Part shown: positions 23,627 to 33,805 of the stretch, one piece after another | Position numbering within the stretch: the stretch's first letter is position 1 | Layout of the letters: the number at the start of each line of letters is the position of its first letter | NCBI GenBank assembly: GCA_009829735.1 | Contig: CM020619.1 | Span: 23,647,554-23,711,553 of the forward strand | From: Pyropia yezoensis | Taxonomy: Eukaryota > Rhodophyta > Bangiophyceae > Bangiales > Bangiaceae | Direction: 5' to 3' | Length of the DNA: 64,000 bases | Notes under the pieces: model-generated | What the model saw: the letters and a program-made list of their open reading frames with translations, nothing else | The model's database searches: none | Told to the model about the DNA's origin: nothing | Program-made: the position numbers and the translations under genes

Positions 23627-25574
23627 ATGGCTGGTTCGGACGCCCCGTCGTCTGGGGAGTACACGGGTGACGCACGTACTTCAGTGCCTTTGAATACTGG
23701 TGAGACACAGGTAGGTGTACCTGGGGTCGCAGAGGGACTAGAGGTCCCTCAAGCCAGCAGGACTGGTAGTATGGGCGGGCAACAGGCCACCCCGACTTTG
23801 TCGAAAGTTCATTCGGGTGACACTTCTGATGTTGGTGGGCCGAAGTCCGGCCACAGGGTGGTACACTCAACGGGAACGTCCCAAGGTGAGAGGACTGTCC
23901 CCGCGGGATCCACTCGGGTTGCAGCCAACATTGGCTTGGAGCCGTCGACAACTAGGCTGTCGGAGGACGGCGGACCTCCGTTGGACGGCGATGGGCTCGC
24001 GCCCATGCGCCCGGATGAGATCCTTGAGAACCGTGGTTTCCCCTCAGGTGGACGCCCGGAGGCGGACCGAGACTCAAATGGAGTCGATAATCCACTCCTC
24101 GCGGAAACTGTTTGTCGGGAGGCGACCAATGTGTTGCGGCAGACTTTGCCGGACCTGGTGGTCACTATGACAAATGCCATTCTGAACCAGATTGTGGCGA
24201 GTTTGCCAGATGGTCTCCATGTCCAGACCGGATTGGGGCTTTCGAGCCCACAGACGCAGGGAGGATCACCCCCTACGCCTGTCTCGGGTCGCCCAGAAAC
24301 GGGGGCGACCCCCGTGACTCCCAACGAGGGAGCCACACCATTCTCGGTGGGGCGTACGCCCTTCAAGGGGGAGTTCCCCTCAGAAACGCCGGTGGCTACA
24401 CCAAGCTCGCCGCGGCAGACAACAGGCACTGCGGGTCAACTTACCTCATTGCCTCAGTGGCATTTCTCTCAACGTGAGGTGCCGCCCAAGATCCAGGTAG
24501 CCAACCCGGTCTACCAGAGGATCTTTGACTGTGTGACCTACGCCCTCCACAAAAAAGTCGGTGGCGTACGGTCCTATTCAGGCCCGAGCTATGGGTCGTG
24601 CCAAGAAGAATGCACTTCACTTTTTGGGGCACAAAGCGGAGTGGGATGGAACTCCCGCCCTCCGTGTCTTTGAGCTTCTAAGGCGCTTCACAAAAGCCTG
24701 TGAAGACAACGCCATAAGTGAGGGCATGGCTTTCTATATGCTACAGGAGTTTACCAAGGGCGACCTGCGGACAGAACTTATGTCCGTCATGCATAGTTCC
24801 TCAAGTGGATGCGCTGGTGAGGTGACGTCCTACTTGGAGCTCGTCAACTGGTTGTTGACAGCCATGGTGGATGAAGCAGCGTTGGCTTCTCAAGTCGAGG
24901 AGATTACGCAAGCTCATCAGGAAGAGACAGAGGACGAGTTGTCCTTTTCGGAGCGGGTTCTTAAGCTCAACAATCTTTGTGGCTTTCTTCATCCACAAGC
25001 TGTGGTAAAGAGTCGGTTTGTGGAGGGACTCCATTGGTCAGTCCGTATGGAGACCCGGGAGCATAATACTGCCCGGGCAACACTGGCCGACTTGGCTAGG
25101 TTCGCCAACCGCAGAGGTGAGGCCTACCGCAAGCTGCGGGAGGAACAACGCCAGGAGATTCAGGCCGAGCTGGCCAAGGAACGGGAAGAGGCGCGCCTGG
25201 CCAGAGAGCTGAGAGAGGCACGCCGAATCCGCAAGGAAAGGGTAGTAGCTGCCGTGGGAACTTCCCAGGGCACCTCGTCGGCTTCCCAAGTCGGAAAGAC
25301 CCCTCCGGGAACTGACAATCGGTGTTGGAACTGCAACTCCGATGGGCACTGGGCATATGATTGCCCTATGTTGAGTAAACGCATTCAACAACTCGTCAAG
25401 AATGCGAGTAAGAAGTCGGCTACGAACGAAGTACGTTCACGCCGCGAGGGTGGACCTCGACCGGTAGTGGCGGTCGCCACACCCTCGGCGGAGGGGGCGG
25501 GCACGTCGTCCTCGGACTCGTCGTCCTCCCATTCGCCCTCGGATTCCGACGCCGAGTCGGCGGGAAACGAATGA
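23627..25574 (+). pseudogene. Element 3 gag, one frameshift
   Basis: The start at 23627 (MAGSDAPSSGEY) gives a Gly/Pro/Thr-rich N-terminal half of about 310 residues. At an A6 run near 24552 the reading shifts to the frame open to 25574, which contains a capsid-like helical core (LRVFELLRRFTKACEDN), a charged coiled-coil segment (QAELAKEREEARLARELREA) and one zinc knuckle CWNCNSDGHWAYDC (C-x2-C-x4-H-x4-C, about 25323-25364), then a Ser/Asp-rich tail. The gag stop overlaps the next start as ATGA at 25571-25574, suggesting that pol translation is coupled to gag termination. Confidence 0.75.
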
Positions 25575-26641
25575 CCGTTGGAGCTGGCCGTCCTAAGCTC
25601 ACAACGGCAGCCTCGGCCAAGTGGGTCAAGAGGACGAACCAACCCTGCCGGGTACTGCGGCGACCTAAGGGAGTCCTCCCACCTCGGGTAGGACTCCCCA
25701 AGAACGTAAACACACGTCGGGTCATCGCGGTGCTGACGGTTGAGAACTTCCAGGTGGCTGGACGGGTGCAACTAGCCCCCGGCCGGGCCTGTTGTGCCCG
25801 TATCGTACTTGATACCGGGTCAGGTGCCTCCTTGATACGCAAGTCGCTATTACCCAAGGAGATGAAGCTCCAACGCTGGAGGTCTAAGGCCGACCATATG
25901 ATTGACATCAATGGTGGGGTACTTCCCATTGTTGGTGCCGTGATCCTATCAACTAGATTGGGAACCCATGAGGTCGACGTGACCTATGGAGTAGTCGAGA
26001 ATATATCGGTACCCCTGCTTCTGGGTACCCCTTATGTTGTAACACATGTGCCTTTGATTTGTGGCCCGGAGTATTGGGTCAAGTTGATGAATGGGGAGAC
26101 CATCCCCATCCTTGGTAAGGGAAAGTCTGTGGCTCCTGTGACAGTTTCACAGTCGAAGCCTGTCTGCACCGTGAGAGAAGAGTTTACCGCTACCCCGCGT
26201 TTAGCCCGTAAGGTCACGTTGCCCCCCAGCTCGGTGGCGCACGTTGACGTTGTAACTGATTATACGGGGAACGGGTTGGTGCACCCTCACCCCCGTCTTG
26301 CTCGCAAGCACCAAGTGCATGTTGCGCTTGGCACGATGGACTCCAACGCCGGAGTCCCGTGGAGGATTCAGGTGATGAACCTGAGCTCTTCGCCCAAGTA
26401 CTTCAAGTCAGGAGCCAAGCTCGGCTATATCGACAAACATGAGGGACCAGTAGTTGCGGTCACCCTCGACGCGGGCGCGAGTAGCGACCCGAAGTCCGGA
26501 AAGGAGAAGCACCATGCCAAGCCGACCGCCTCTCCTGGACCCCACGTGAACATGGAGAATGTTCCACCAGGTAGAGGATTCAAGTTAAACGCCTCTTGGA
26601 CCAATACCACAAGTTGTGGGATGGTCAATTGGGACTCATGA
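25571..26641 (+). CDS. Element 3 aspartic protease region of pol
   Basis: The start overlaps the gag stop. A retropepsin-like domain is seen: the active-site loop VLDTGSGASLI (about 25806-25838), a glycine-rich hinge and PLLLGTPYV near the flap/dimer end. The frame then continues as a linker and is knocked out of phase with the RT frame at about 26590, where a one-base shift ends it at 26641. In an intact element this would be the N-terminus of the pol polyprotein. Confidence 0.75.
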   Translation: MTVGAGRPKLTTAASAKWVKRTNQPCRVLRRPKGVLPPRVGLPKNVNTRRVIAVLTVENFQVAGRVQLAPGRACCARIVLDTGSGASLIRKSLLPKEMKLQRWRSKADHMIDINGGVLPIVGAVILSTRLGTHEVDVTYGVVENISVPLLLGTPYVVTHVPLICGPEYWVKLMNGETIPILGKGKSVAPVTVSQSKPVCTVREEFTATPRLARKVTLPPSSVAHVDVVTDYTGNGLVHPHPRLARKHQVHVALGTMDSNAGVPWRIQVMNLSSSPKYFKSGAKLGYIDKHEGPVVAVTLDAGASSDPKSGKEKHHAKPTASPGPHVNMENVPPGRGFKLNASWTNTTSCGMVNWDS

Positions 26642-29364
26642 TAGCCACCCAACACCGGATCGAGTTGAAACCCGGTGCACCCCGTATACGCCAAAAACCG
26701 TGCAGGGGAGGGCCCCGTTCTAGGGCCCTCGTCAAGGAGCAAGTCGCTCGCATGGAGGCTCTCGATGTGATTGAGGCCAGCAACGCCGAGTCGGCGAGTC
26801 CGGTGGTCATTGTCCCCAAAGTTGATGGGACCCCACGGTTCTGTATCGACTACCGTAAGCTCAACGAGAGCACGGTGAAGGACAGTTATCCCCTACCCAG
26901 GATGGACGACTGTCGGGACTCTCTGGGGGAGGCTAACGCGTTCTCTACCATAGATTGTGACGCGGAGTATTGGCAAATTCGCATTGCCCCGGAAGACAGG
27001 CATAAAACTACCTTTACCTGTCACTGTGGTACCTACCAGTGCAAGCGACTACCTCTTGGACTGTGTAACGCGCCGGCAACTTTCCAGCGCGCTATGGACA
27101 TGATTCTGGCCGGAGTACGGTGGCAGATCTGTCTCGTGTACCTAGACGATGTCATTGTGTTCTCCCGAAGTCCGGAGGAACACATTGGCCATCTTTGCCA
27201 GGTGTTTAAGCTACTTGCTGACGCCGGTGTGTCACTGAAGGCGAGTAAGTGCCACCTCTTCACTCAAGAGGTGGAATACTTGGGACATGTTGTCCGTCCG
27301 GGACGCCTCAGCGTCAACGAGAAGAACTTGAGGGCCATCCGTAAGGCTCAGTACCCCCGGACCCAGACCCAGATGAGGAGCTTCCTCGGGATGTGTAACG
27401 TGTACTGACGTTTCACCAAGGGCCTCGCCAAGGTGGTGAAGCCGCTGAATGAGCTAGTTAGCTCGACGCTACCGAAGAACCTGCCTCCCCCAAGTCAGAT
27501 GGAGGAGGAATCCTCTGAGAATCTTCGGGACCGACTGCTGAAGCCCCCTATCCTGGCTATTCTCAGGTTGGGAGGCCACTACATCCTGGACGTGGGCGCT
27601 AGCTACGACCATCTTGGTTGTGTGTTGCTTCAGCAGCAGCCGGACAAGGAGTACTTGCCGGTAGGATACTCTAGCAAGGGGCTAAACTCGGCTGAGAAGG
27701 ACTATAGAATCACCAAGTTGGATGGACTCGCATTGGTGTGGGCGGTGACGTCTCTTCGTCAGTACCTAGAGAGTGAGAAGTTCCTCATCCGCTGTGACCA
27801 CCGCGCGTTGCAGTTCATCTTCAAGACGGACTGCAGGAACAAAGGCCTTAACAGGTGGAGGGTGCGACTGGCACCCTTCAACTTTGATATTGAGTACCGA
27901 CCTGACAGGCAACATGCCCTTGCCGACGGCTTTTTTCGGGTACCTGCCGAGGGGCTGGACACTAACTCAGTCGATGAGGACATCCCCATTGGGGGGGTAG
28001 TCACGCGCTCGGGTCAGGCGTTGGACCCCGAGGCGCCAGGGAACAAGAAGTACTTGCCCCTGTCCCTGGACGAGGTGGTGAAGGCCCAGGCCGAGGACTC
28101 CTTCTGCAAGTCGCAGAGGGACACGCTAGATACGGTGGCGGAGACGCAGTTTTTCATCGACGAAGATGGCCTCCTCTTGAGGAGGGGGGTAATTCAGGGG
28201 ACAGAACAACTTGTCGTCCCCGCATCCCTCAAGGACAGTATCCTTGAGAGGGAGCATAACGCTCCCACGGGTGGACACCTGGGGTCTAGTAAACTGTACC
28301 AGACCCTGAGGACCAGGAACTACTGGCCGTCCATGGTGGTAGCCATCTACAGTTGGGTGGCTGCCTGCACAAGTTGTGCGCAGATTCGTCTGATGGAACG
28401 GCGGCCTACAACGGCTATGCTACTGTTCCCAGCCAAGGAGCCCTTTGCCGCGTTGGCAATGGACATAATTGGGCCCCTGCAAGTGACCGAGGAGGGCAGC
28501 CAGTACCTCCTTGCCATCTGCGATCGCTTCACGAAACTTACGCGAGCGGTCCCTCTGGCAGAGATCACGTCCATGTCGGTCGTGTCAGCCTTCCTAGATC
28601 ACTGCGTTGCGGCGTATGGCATCCCGGACAGTACACTATCGGACAATGGACCGCAAATTGCGTCCGTACTGTTTCAGGGAGTGCTGGATATGTTGGGGGT
28701 TCAGGCAAACTATGCCGCCCCCTACCACCCTCAAACTCATGGGCAGGTGGAGCGCTTCAACAAGACTATTGTTCGGCAGCTGCGCCACTATGTGAGTGAG
28801 CACGTGAAAACGTGGGAGCAATACATTTCTATTCTTGCGACTGCCTACAATTCGCAGGTTCACTCATCTACCGGGGAAGTACCCCTCGCTTTTGCGACCC
28901 CCCGTCGCGTGCGGTCTATTGCCGTACGACGGCTGCTCCCAACTAGGGAGGCCGATGGCAGTACACCTACTCCCACTGAGAGTGAGGGGGAGTTCGCTGC
29001 TAGGCTTGAAAAACTCATCCCTAAAGTCAGGGCTGAGATGGACGAAGCGCGAAAGTGCTACAAGCGTACCTTTGACAAAGAGGTGTGTAACGCCAAGCGC
29101 GTCCCGGAGCATGGTGACTGGGTACTGGCTCACTCACACACCCCAACTGGGGGTAAGTTCGTGTTCCAGACGAAGAGGCCATACAAAGTCCTTCGTACAG
29201 ATGGACGGCGGTTCACAATCGAAAGTGACGATGGGGTCCGCACAGTATACGGACAGGACGTGGTAAAAGTTGCACCACCTCCTGCAGGCGACCCGGCTCG
29301 GGCGCGTGCGATGAAAGCGTGGCGCCTGCCTTCGCTACCTGCGGCCAAACAGGGCCCGCAGTAG
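26596..29364 (+). pseudogene. Element 3 RT-RNase H-integrase
   Basis: RT (26596-27408) has the family blocks VIVPKVDGTPRFCIDYRKLN, the glycine/alanine block LGLCNAPATFQRAM and the catalytic YLDD at 27139-27150. A TGA at 27406, where element 2 has arginine, is a CGA to TGA change. Beyond it a 643-codon frame holds RNase H (LDVGASYDHLGCVLL, RCDHRAL, HALADGFF), the integrase HHCC domain (HNAPTGGHLG, CTSC), the D,D35E core (AMDIIGPL, LSDNGPQ, VERFN) and a C-terminal module ending GPQ at the TAG of 29362. One nonsense change, two frameshifts and the stops before the chromodomain separate this copy from an intact one. Confidence 0.85.
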
Positions 29365-29538
29365 TACATTTTCGATTAGTTCATCGACCACGGGTGGGAT
29401 GAGGACACTAACCGCCTCATGTTGAGGGTGCGTTGGTTCGGCTATAAGGCCAAGGATGATACGTGGGAATACGTGGAGGAACTTTCCGCTGAAAAGGTTC
29501 AGGCATACTACGCCCGGAATGACATCGATCCTAACTGA
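29365..29538 (+). pseudogene. Element 3 chromodomain, cut off by stops
   Basis: In frame with integrase but beyond two TAG codons (29362 and about 29377). It reads LMLRVRWFGYKAKDDTWEYV followed by an AYY-containing helix, then stops at 29536-29538. The W-x-G-Y and TWE motifs identify a chromodomain that would direct integration to methylated-histone chromatin. A CAG to TAG origin of the stops fits the C-to-T pattern elsewhere. Confidence 0.7.
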
Positions 29539-29664
29539 CCTCCCTCAACGTGAGGGAGGGCCAAGTGACAGTGCCAAGAGAGTGCTTCAAGTCGAAGTGG
29601 TACGCAGGATGGCTTTTAACTACAGCCCTAACCCACACATTCTCACAACTAAGGCAGCTGCCAA

Positions 29665-30213
29665 CTAGGCACGCATGCTAGACTCCCCAACACCACGGCC
29701 CTCGCCCTCACGTGGAAGCGAGCGGCGAGACCTACGCCGATAACGTTCCCCACCCGTCGGCGGGGGCAGCGGCTCCAAGTCGGAAGCGCCGCGCTCCTCA
29801 CGGTCGCGCAAGTGGCGAGGATGGCAGCTACTCTTCTGCTTGGTCTTGCGCGCGAGTTGGCGACGCAGACGCTGGACTGACTCCGTCTCCGACGGGGTAG
29901 AGGACTCCGAGACGGAATAAGACAACTCGTCTTCTGACACGGAGGGAGACCGCCGCGAGTGACGGCGACGACGGCGAGGAGGGGAGTATGCCCGGCTCGC
30001 CCGACGCTTGCCACGCCCAAGTGGGGCTGGCTGGGGCACAATTGACCCAATACGAGCCAACTCGGTCGTCATAAACCCCGCCACCGACTCGCAACTCGCA
30101 GTCGCCGCAGCAGTACGAACGCGCTCCTCAAGTTGAGGAGTCTCGGAAACTTGAAGAGTTGCAGTCGGCGCGGCCAACCAAGAAGTGGTGCGCGCTATTG
30201 TGGTGATCGTCAT
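29665..30213 (-). CDS. Element 3 antisense ORF b
   Basis: An open frame opposite to pol, read from the ATG at 30213 (MTITTIARTTSWLAAP); the frame opens upstream to 30315. An N-terminal helical half is followed by an Arg/Ser-rich basic segment (PPRRRRRHSRRSPSVSEDE), an acidic-serine stretch and a second basic cluster, resembling SR-type or nucleic-acid-binding tails. It starts about 230 bases after the end of antisense ORF a on the same strand. It could be a second cistron or a second exon; no clear splice pair was identified. Confidence 0.4.
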   Translation of the reverse strand: MTITTIARTTSWLAAPTATLQVSETPQLEERVRTAAATASCESVAGFMTTELARIGSIVPQPAPLGRGKRRASRAYSPPRRRRRHSRRSPSVSEDELSYSVSESSTPSETESVQRLRRQLARKTKQKSSCHPRHLRDREERGASDLEPLPPPTGGERYRRRSRRSLPREGEGRGVGESSMRA

Positions 30214-30439
30214 TTCTGAAGTCAAGGGCGTGGCCGGCAATACCAACTTGGGATAGACCGTCAGGAGGGTGGCCCCCAAAGTTGGGGGACACCGGGGTGG
30301 ACGACTCAACGGCAACGCTTATCGGGATGTCCCCGTGCGGTTGGAAGGGGACGGGAGGAAGCGGAGAGGCTCGCCGAGTTGGCGGAGCCCGAGAGCAACT
30401 GCGACCCCTACTCGGGGCCCTTGCAGTGGGTTGAGTGAT

Positions 30440-31609
30440 TTAGTCATCGTGAGAGGGCACAGCCATCACGATTGCCTTGTTCGGCGGAGGCGCAGTGTGG
30501 CGATCCACCCCCGGGGCATAAAGGTAGTCCCCGATGCCCAACCGCTCTCGAAGTACCACGCGGCCGTCGTGAAGTTCACGACCGACCCAGACGAACTGGC
30601 GAAGTGTGCCATCGTCCGTGGGCCCGCGGGAGGAGCGGCGCAACTTGTGCTCGATGCTCTCCCACTCGATAAGCTTATGGAGGCGCAGCATCTCCTCAAG
30701 TAGAGTGAGCTGTCCTGATGAGCACCCCTCAGCAACTAGCCGAGAGGTGAGCTGTTCCAAACCATGCATAAGCCGGGGGGTGAGATGCCAGAGCATTCCC
30801 CACCGCTGAACACAAGACACCCAGGTCGACATGACCTCGAGGAGCCACTGGGTTGCCAACATGGCGAACACCAGGTAATTCGGGCTAGCCACCAACATGG
30901 CGGAGCCGAAGTGATCGAGGAACCGTGGAAGTAAGGCCGGAAACCCGTAGAGGATTTCAACTTGAGGCCGCCACTCGGGCTTCTTAGGATAGTACTGCGT
31001 CTTGCTAGCAGCGGACTGCTGCAGAAACTTAAGTTGAGCCGAGGTCACCAAGTAGGGACCTCGCCGGAAGTCCTTCTCCATCCGCACATCAAAGTAATGA
31101 GTGTGCGGATCGACTTCGCGAAGGTACGGGGGGTGAGTTGCCACCGCGTCCCAAGTAAAGGTCAGCAAGTCGCCGGGGCCCGGGATAGTTCCCCCGCGGT
31201 CCACCATCGCCTTGGCCCGCAGCACGTTTTCGACCTCGTCCTCGTCCAGGAAGGCAAACTGGTCCGTCCTGAAGTCGGGAGGAAGCCCGACCCTACGGGG
31301 GAACTTCTCCCGTAGGCGGTCCCATACACGACTCATCGCTGTGCCAAGTCGGCCACAGCAAAGAACAGTCAACCCCTCCTCATATAGAGGCCAAGCGGGG
31401 TAAAACCACCGCCCCAAGGCCTCCCGTGGGACAACGCGGCCCGTCTCCGGGGGAGATCCCCCCTCCAACCCAAAGCCGGGTGACGCGGGAGTCCCATCCC
31501 CCGGAGCGATCGCGGAGCCCCCGCCCGAAGTCCCAGCGGGCGCTGCATCGTAGGAGGTTTCCTCCATAAGTTCATCCGGGGAGTCAGTCTCCACCCCCAG
31601 GGTCACCAT
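30440..31609 (-). CDS. Element 3 antisense ORF a, novel protein
   Basis: 389 residues, intact, on the strand opposite to gag-pol between the chromodomain and the 3' LTR. The start is taken at 31609 (MVTLGVETDSPDELMEE); the open frame extends another 166 codons but enters the LTR. A Gly/Pro-rich N-terminus is followed by a well-ordered, mixed hydrophobic/charged region of about 300 residues with many aromatic positions (VWDRLREKFPRRVGL, THPPYLREVDPHTHYFDVRM, FGSAMLVASPNYLVFAML, LRQFVWVGRELHDGRVVL). No zinc knuckle, protease, envelope signal or membrane span is evident. The region GGTIPG to PYL and the FGS-LV-P block are shared with the decayed antisense ORF of element 2. Expression would need an antisense promoter, perhaps in the 3' LTR. 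Confidence 0.6.
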   Translation of the reverse strand: MVTLGVETDSPDELMEETSYDAAPAGTSGGGSAIAPGDGTPASPGFGLEGGSPPETGRVVPREALGRWFYPAWPLYEEGLTVLCCGRLGTAMSRVWDRLREKFPRRVGLPPDFRTDQFAFLDEDEVENVLRAKAMVDRGGTIPGPGDLLTFTWDAVATHPPYLREVDPHTHYFDVRMEKDFRRGPYLVTSAQLKFLQQSAASKTQYYPKKPEWRPQVEILYGFPALLPRFLDHFGSAMLVASPNYLVFAMLATQWLLEVMSTWVSCVQRWGMLWHLTPRLMHGLEQLTSRLVAEGCSSGQLTLLEEMLRLHKLIEWESIEHKLRRSSRGPTDDGTLRQFVWVGRELHDGRVVLRERLGIGDYLYAPGVDRHTAPPPNKAIVMAVPSHDD

Positions 31610-31944
31610 GGCTCTCCCCAAGTTAGGCAGAGACGACCTGGTTGCAATCGCACGAGACCCACGTCGAGTTGAGGGGGGCTCGGATCGTGGGTAGATGGGT
31701 GGCCTCCCCACCGTGGGGCGGCCCAGGGTAAGGTGAAGATGATGTGTTCGTGGTGGTGAGGCGAGTACCGATAAGAGCAAGCTGCCAAGTGGGCAAGCTT
31801 GAGGAAAGGGGCGGTCAACGTGACCGCCCCCACGTTCACGTGACGTACCAGGGGGACAGCAAGTCGCGCCCCCAACGCCGCGATGTGCGTTTCTACGCCG
31901 CCTCGCAGGGCCGACCGTGTCGGTCGGAACTGAGGAGAGGAAAG

Positions 31945-32412
31945 TGTGGTAGGATTGACCCAAAGGTAGGGGGGCAACACGTGCCATGCAATGGGCGGCG
32001 GCCACTAGCCTGACCCGTTCCTCTCCCCGCATTTGGATCCATTTTCCCCCAGTTTGGGATGGATAGCTTAGCAGTAAGTCCAACTTGGACCTGAGGGTTT
32101 TCTGCATTTATCGTCTTGAATTTTCGTGTGGACCGGTGGGCAGGTGCTGGGGTGGGAGATTATGAGTGGCGAGATTCTGAGGGGACCCTGGGGGGATAAA
32201 GGGAGGGACAGCGGAGCTTGGCCCTGCTTCCCCGTACCAACCAAGAAACTGCTGGCCCACACACCATCTTCTTGTTTCGTCGTCGTGGGATTGCCCCACA
32301 GCAGGGAAAGAGTGTGTGCGACTTGCACTTCTTCCAGTTCCCCCGACACGGGAGGCAGCCCTTGCGCACCGCCGCAACTTGGGTGTCGCGTGTGTGAGTG
32401 GTTTTTGGCACA
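31945..32412 (+). repeat. Element 3 3' LTR
   Basis: 468 bases from TGTGGTAGGATTGACCC to GGTTTTTGGCACA. It differs from the 5' LTR by roughly 10-15 percent in its first 160 bases by eye, so the insertion is not recent. Confidence 0.87.
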
Positions 32413-32700
32413 CGGACCCCATGAGGGTCAAGCCGGTACGAAGTTGATAGGCTGGCACCGGCCGCATGATCTTGGTCAAAGCTAATGGGGCGAGAGAGCG
32501 GCCGACCGGCATGGTGACAGGCTCGTTGACCGACCTGTCCATCGTAAAGGTGAGGTAGCGTCTATCCTCACGATGGATGCGCACGTGATGGTAGGCTTTC
32601 TTGATGTCTCAGGAGATGAGGTGGTCCCACAGCTGGAGGGGTGCCTTAAACTCAGACAGAGCCTCGTTCTTGAATTATATGCTCTTCCGACGAAAAGTGA
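32413..32700 (-). pseudogene. DIRS-like RT N-terminal part
   Basis: The minus strand encodes a DIRS-type RT signature: DIKKAYHHVRIHREDRRYLTF, trimmed here to DIKKAYHHVRIH and REDRRYLTF (about 32600-32540), then PVGRSLAPLALTKIMRPVPA (32500-32440). A TGA precedes the first motif. The frame meets the end of element 3 at 32412 and continues in the same phase on its far side at 23038 once one 5-base duplication is discounted. This shows that element 3 entered an RT reading frame. Confidence 0.7.
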
Positions 32701-33233
32701 CGGTCAAGCCTGCTCAGAGGGTAGCTGCGTTCTCGCCGACACGAGCGCCTGCTTAGTGTTGTTCAGAGTACGCGAAGTCCAAGCTTGAGGGCCCGTGAGA
32801 GCAAGCGGGAAGCTCCAATCTCCCTCCAGGCGGCCTCAGTGCTCCTCGCACGGGCGGCCAGTGGCGAGCTGGCTGCCTCGTCGCCCATTGAACTTCCAGG
32901 CGCCCTGTTAGCGGCAGAAACTGTGGCAGGCTATACTCCTCTGGTCATGGTCTCTTCAGGACGACGACGCAGGGGCGCCCGCTCCGCCCGCTCGCGTCCC
33001 CATTCCGCGTCGCCCTCGGCGCCGACCGCCTGCTTTTATCTCTTGGACCTGCGTAGTGGAGATGGCCTTGTGAAGGGCCTTTTCCCGGGGTGTGAGCGTC
33101 TCGAAGTAAAGGCGCCGATGAGCCTTCGACGCATTCATGCCGGCGAGGGCCAGCAGGCGCTCTCCGAGCTGCGCGGCCACACGAGTGGCCGTACTTGAGT
33201 TCAAGGAGGGACGAGACCTCGTTGTGGATGCGG
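32701..33233 (-). other. Probable DIRS-like gag/RT linker remnant
   Basis: Upstream (minus strand) of the RT fragment. One frame (from about 33230 down to 32956) is helical and charged (LGERLLALAGMNASKAHRRL, TPREKALHKAISTTQVQE), as expected for the region before RT. No diagnostic motif is present, so assignment rests on position. Confidence 0.3.
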
Positions 33234-33805
33234 TGCAGCATCCCTGGCCCTGCCTTGGCGACGACCCAGGACGGCGACCAGGGAGCACCAGGCGCCAGAA
33301 CACGCCCGCCGTGTGGGAATGGTTGGCGGCCGTGTCCCGTGCCCAGCACTGGAGTGCGGTGGATCACGCTACCCACACGTGAGAGAGGGAATTTTTGATG
33401 TGTTTTTGCATATTTGTGAGGGACTTGACTAGATAGAAGTGAGTGTGAGATTAGTGAGGGCGAATACAACTGGTAGTGATAATGGCCCCTGACCTGACAA
33501 GGTCAGACTCGGGTCTGAGCAACTCAGGGCTGGGGGGAGCTCCCAGGGCAACGTGGCGAGGCTACCCCGGATGCACTTTCAGAGGGATAGCGAGGCGCCC
33601 TTGGCCCGCGCCCTCAGGGAAAAAGACAACTGCGCGTTTGCCTTCCTCTTCCCCTTGTGCCCTACCGTGCGTATCTGTCGGCCCTGCCGACAGGCACGTG
33701 AGGCAACAGGCATATTATCCTCGTAGTTCCCCTTTCTGTGTTACCTGTCCCCTTTCCCCCGAGGGATACTGAAACGTTTTTGAGTGGATCGATTATTATA
33801 CCACA
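33234..33805 (+). mobile_element. LTR of gypsy family 1, no internal region
   Basis: 572 bases, the same length as the element 1 LTRs, starting TGCAGCATCCC and ending ATACCACA. More diverged than the other copies. The flanks (TGCGG and CCGTC) do not form a duplication, so it is either an old insertion or the product of recombination between different copies. Confidence 0.75.

Larger units (their letters stand above)
23039..32412 (+). mobile_element. Gypsy element 3 (chromovirus), near complete
   Basis: 9374 bases with 468-base LTRs at 23039-23506 and 31945-32412, both starting TGTGG and ending CACA. The PBS is at 23513-23528, and a polypurine tract GAGGAGAGGAAAG directly precedes the 3' LTR. 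Target duplication CAGAC (23034-23038) against CGGAC (32413-32417), 4 of 5. Gag, protease, RT, RNase H, integrase and chromodomain follow in canonical order with few lesions. The 2.4 kb between the chromodomain and the 3' LTR holds two antisense ORFs. Inserted into the RT gene of the DIRS-like element. Confidence 0.88.
5395..33233 (-). mobile_element. Decayed DIRS-like element hosting nested LTR elements
   Basis: Four separated minus-strand pieces belong to one tyrosine-recombinase retroelement. From its 5' side they are: RT N-terminal part (32413-32700), RT thumb plus RNase H (21787-23038), recombinase N-terminal half (6387-7012) and recombinase C-terminal half (5395-5815). The breaks coincide with the outer ends of gypsy element 3, gypsy element 2 and a solo LTR, each flanked by near-identical 5-base duplications. 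Removing element 3 or the solo LTR together with one duplication restores the frame. RT, RNase H, then tyrosine recombinase is the gene order of DIRS-type elements. The outer ends were not identified; the gag region may continue to the right of 33233. Confidence 0.75.

Noticed and set aside
32945-33469. 174-codon minus-strand frame
   Set aside because: Chimera of a family 1 LTR (33234 rightwards) and DIRS remnant sequence; not a single gene.
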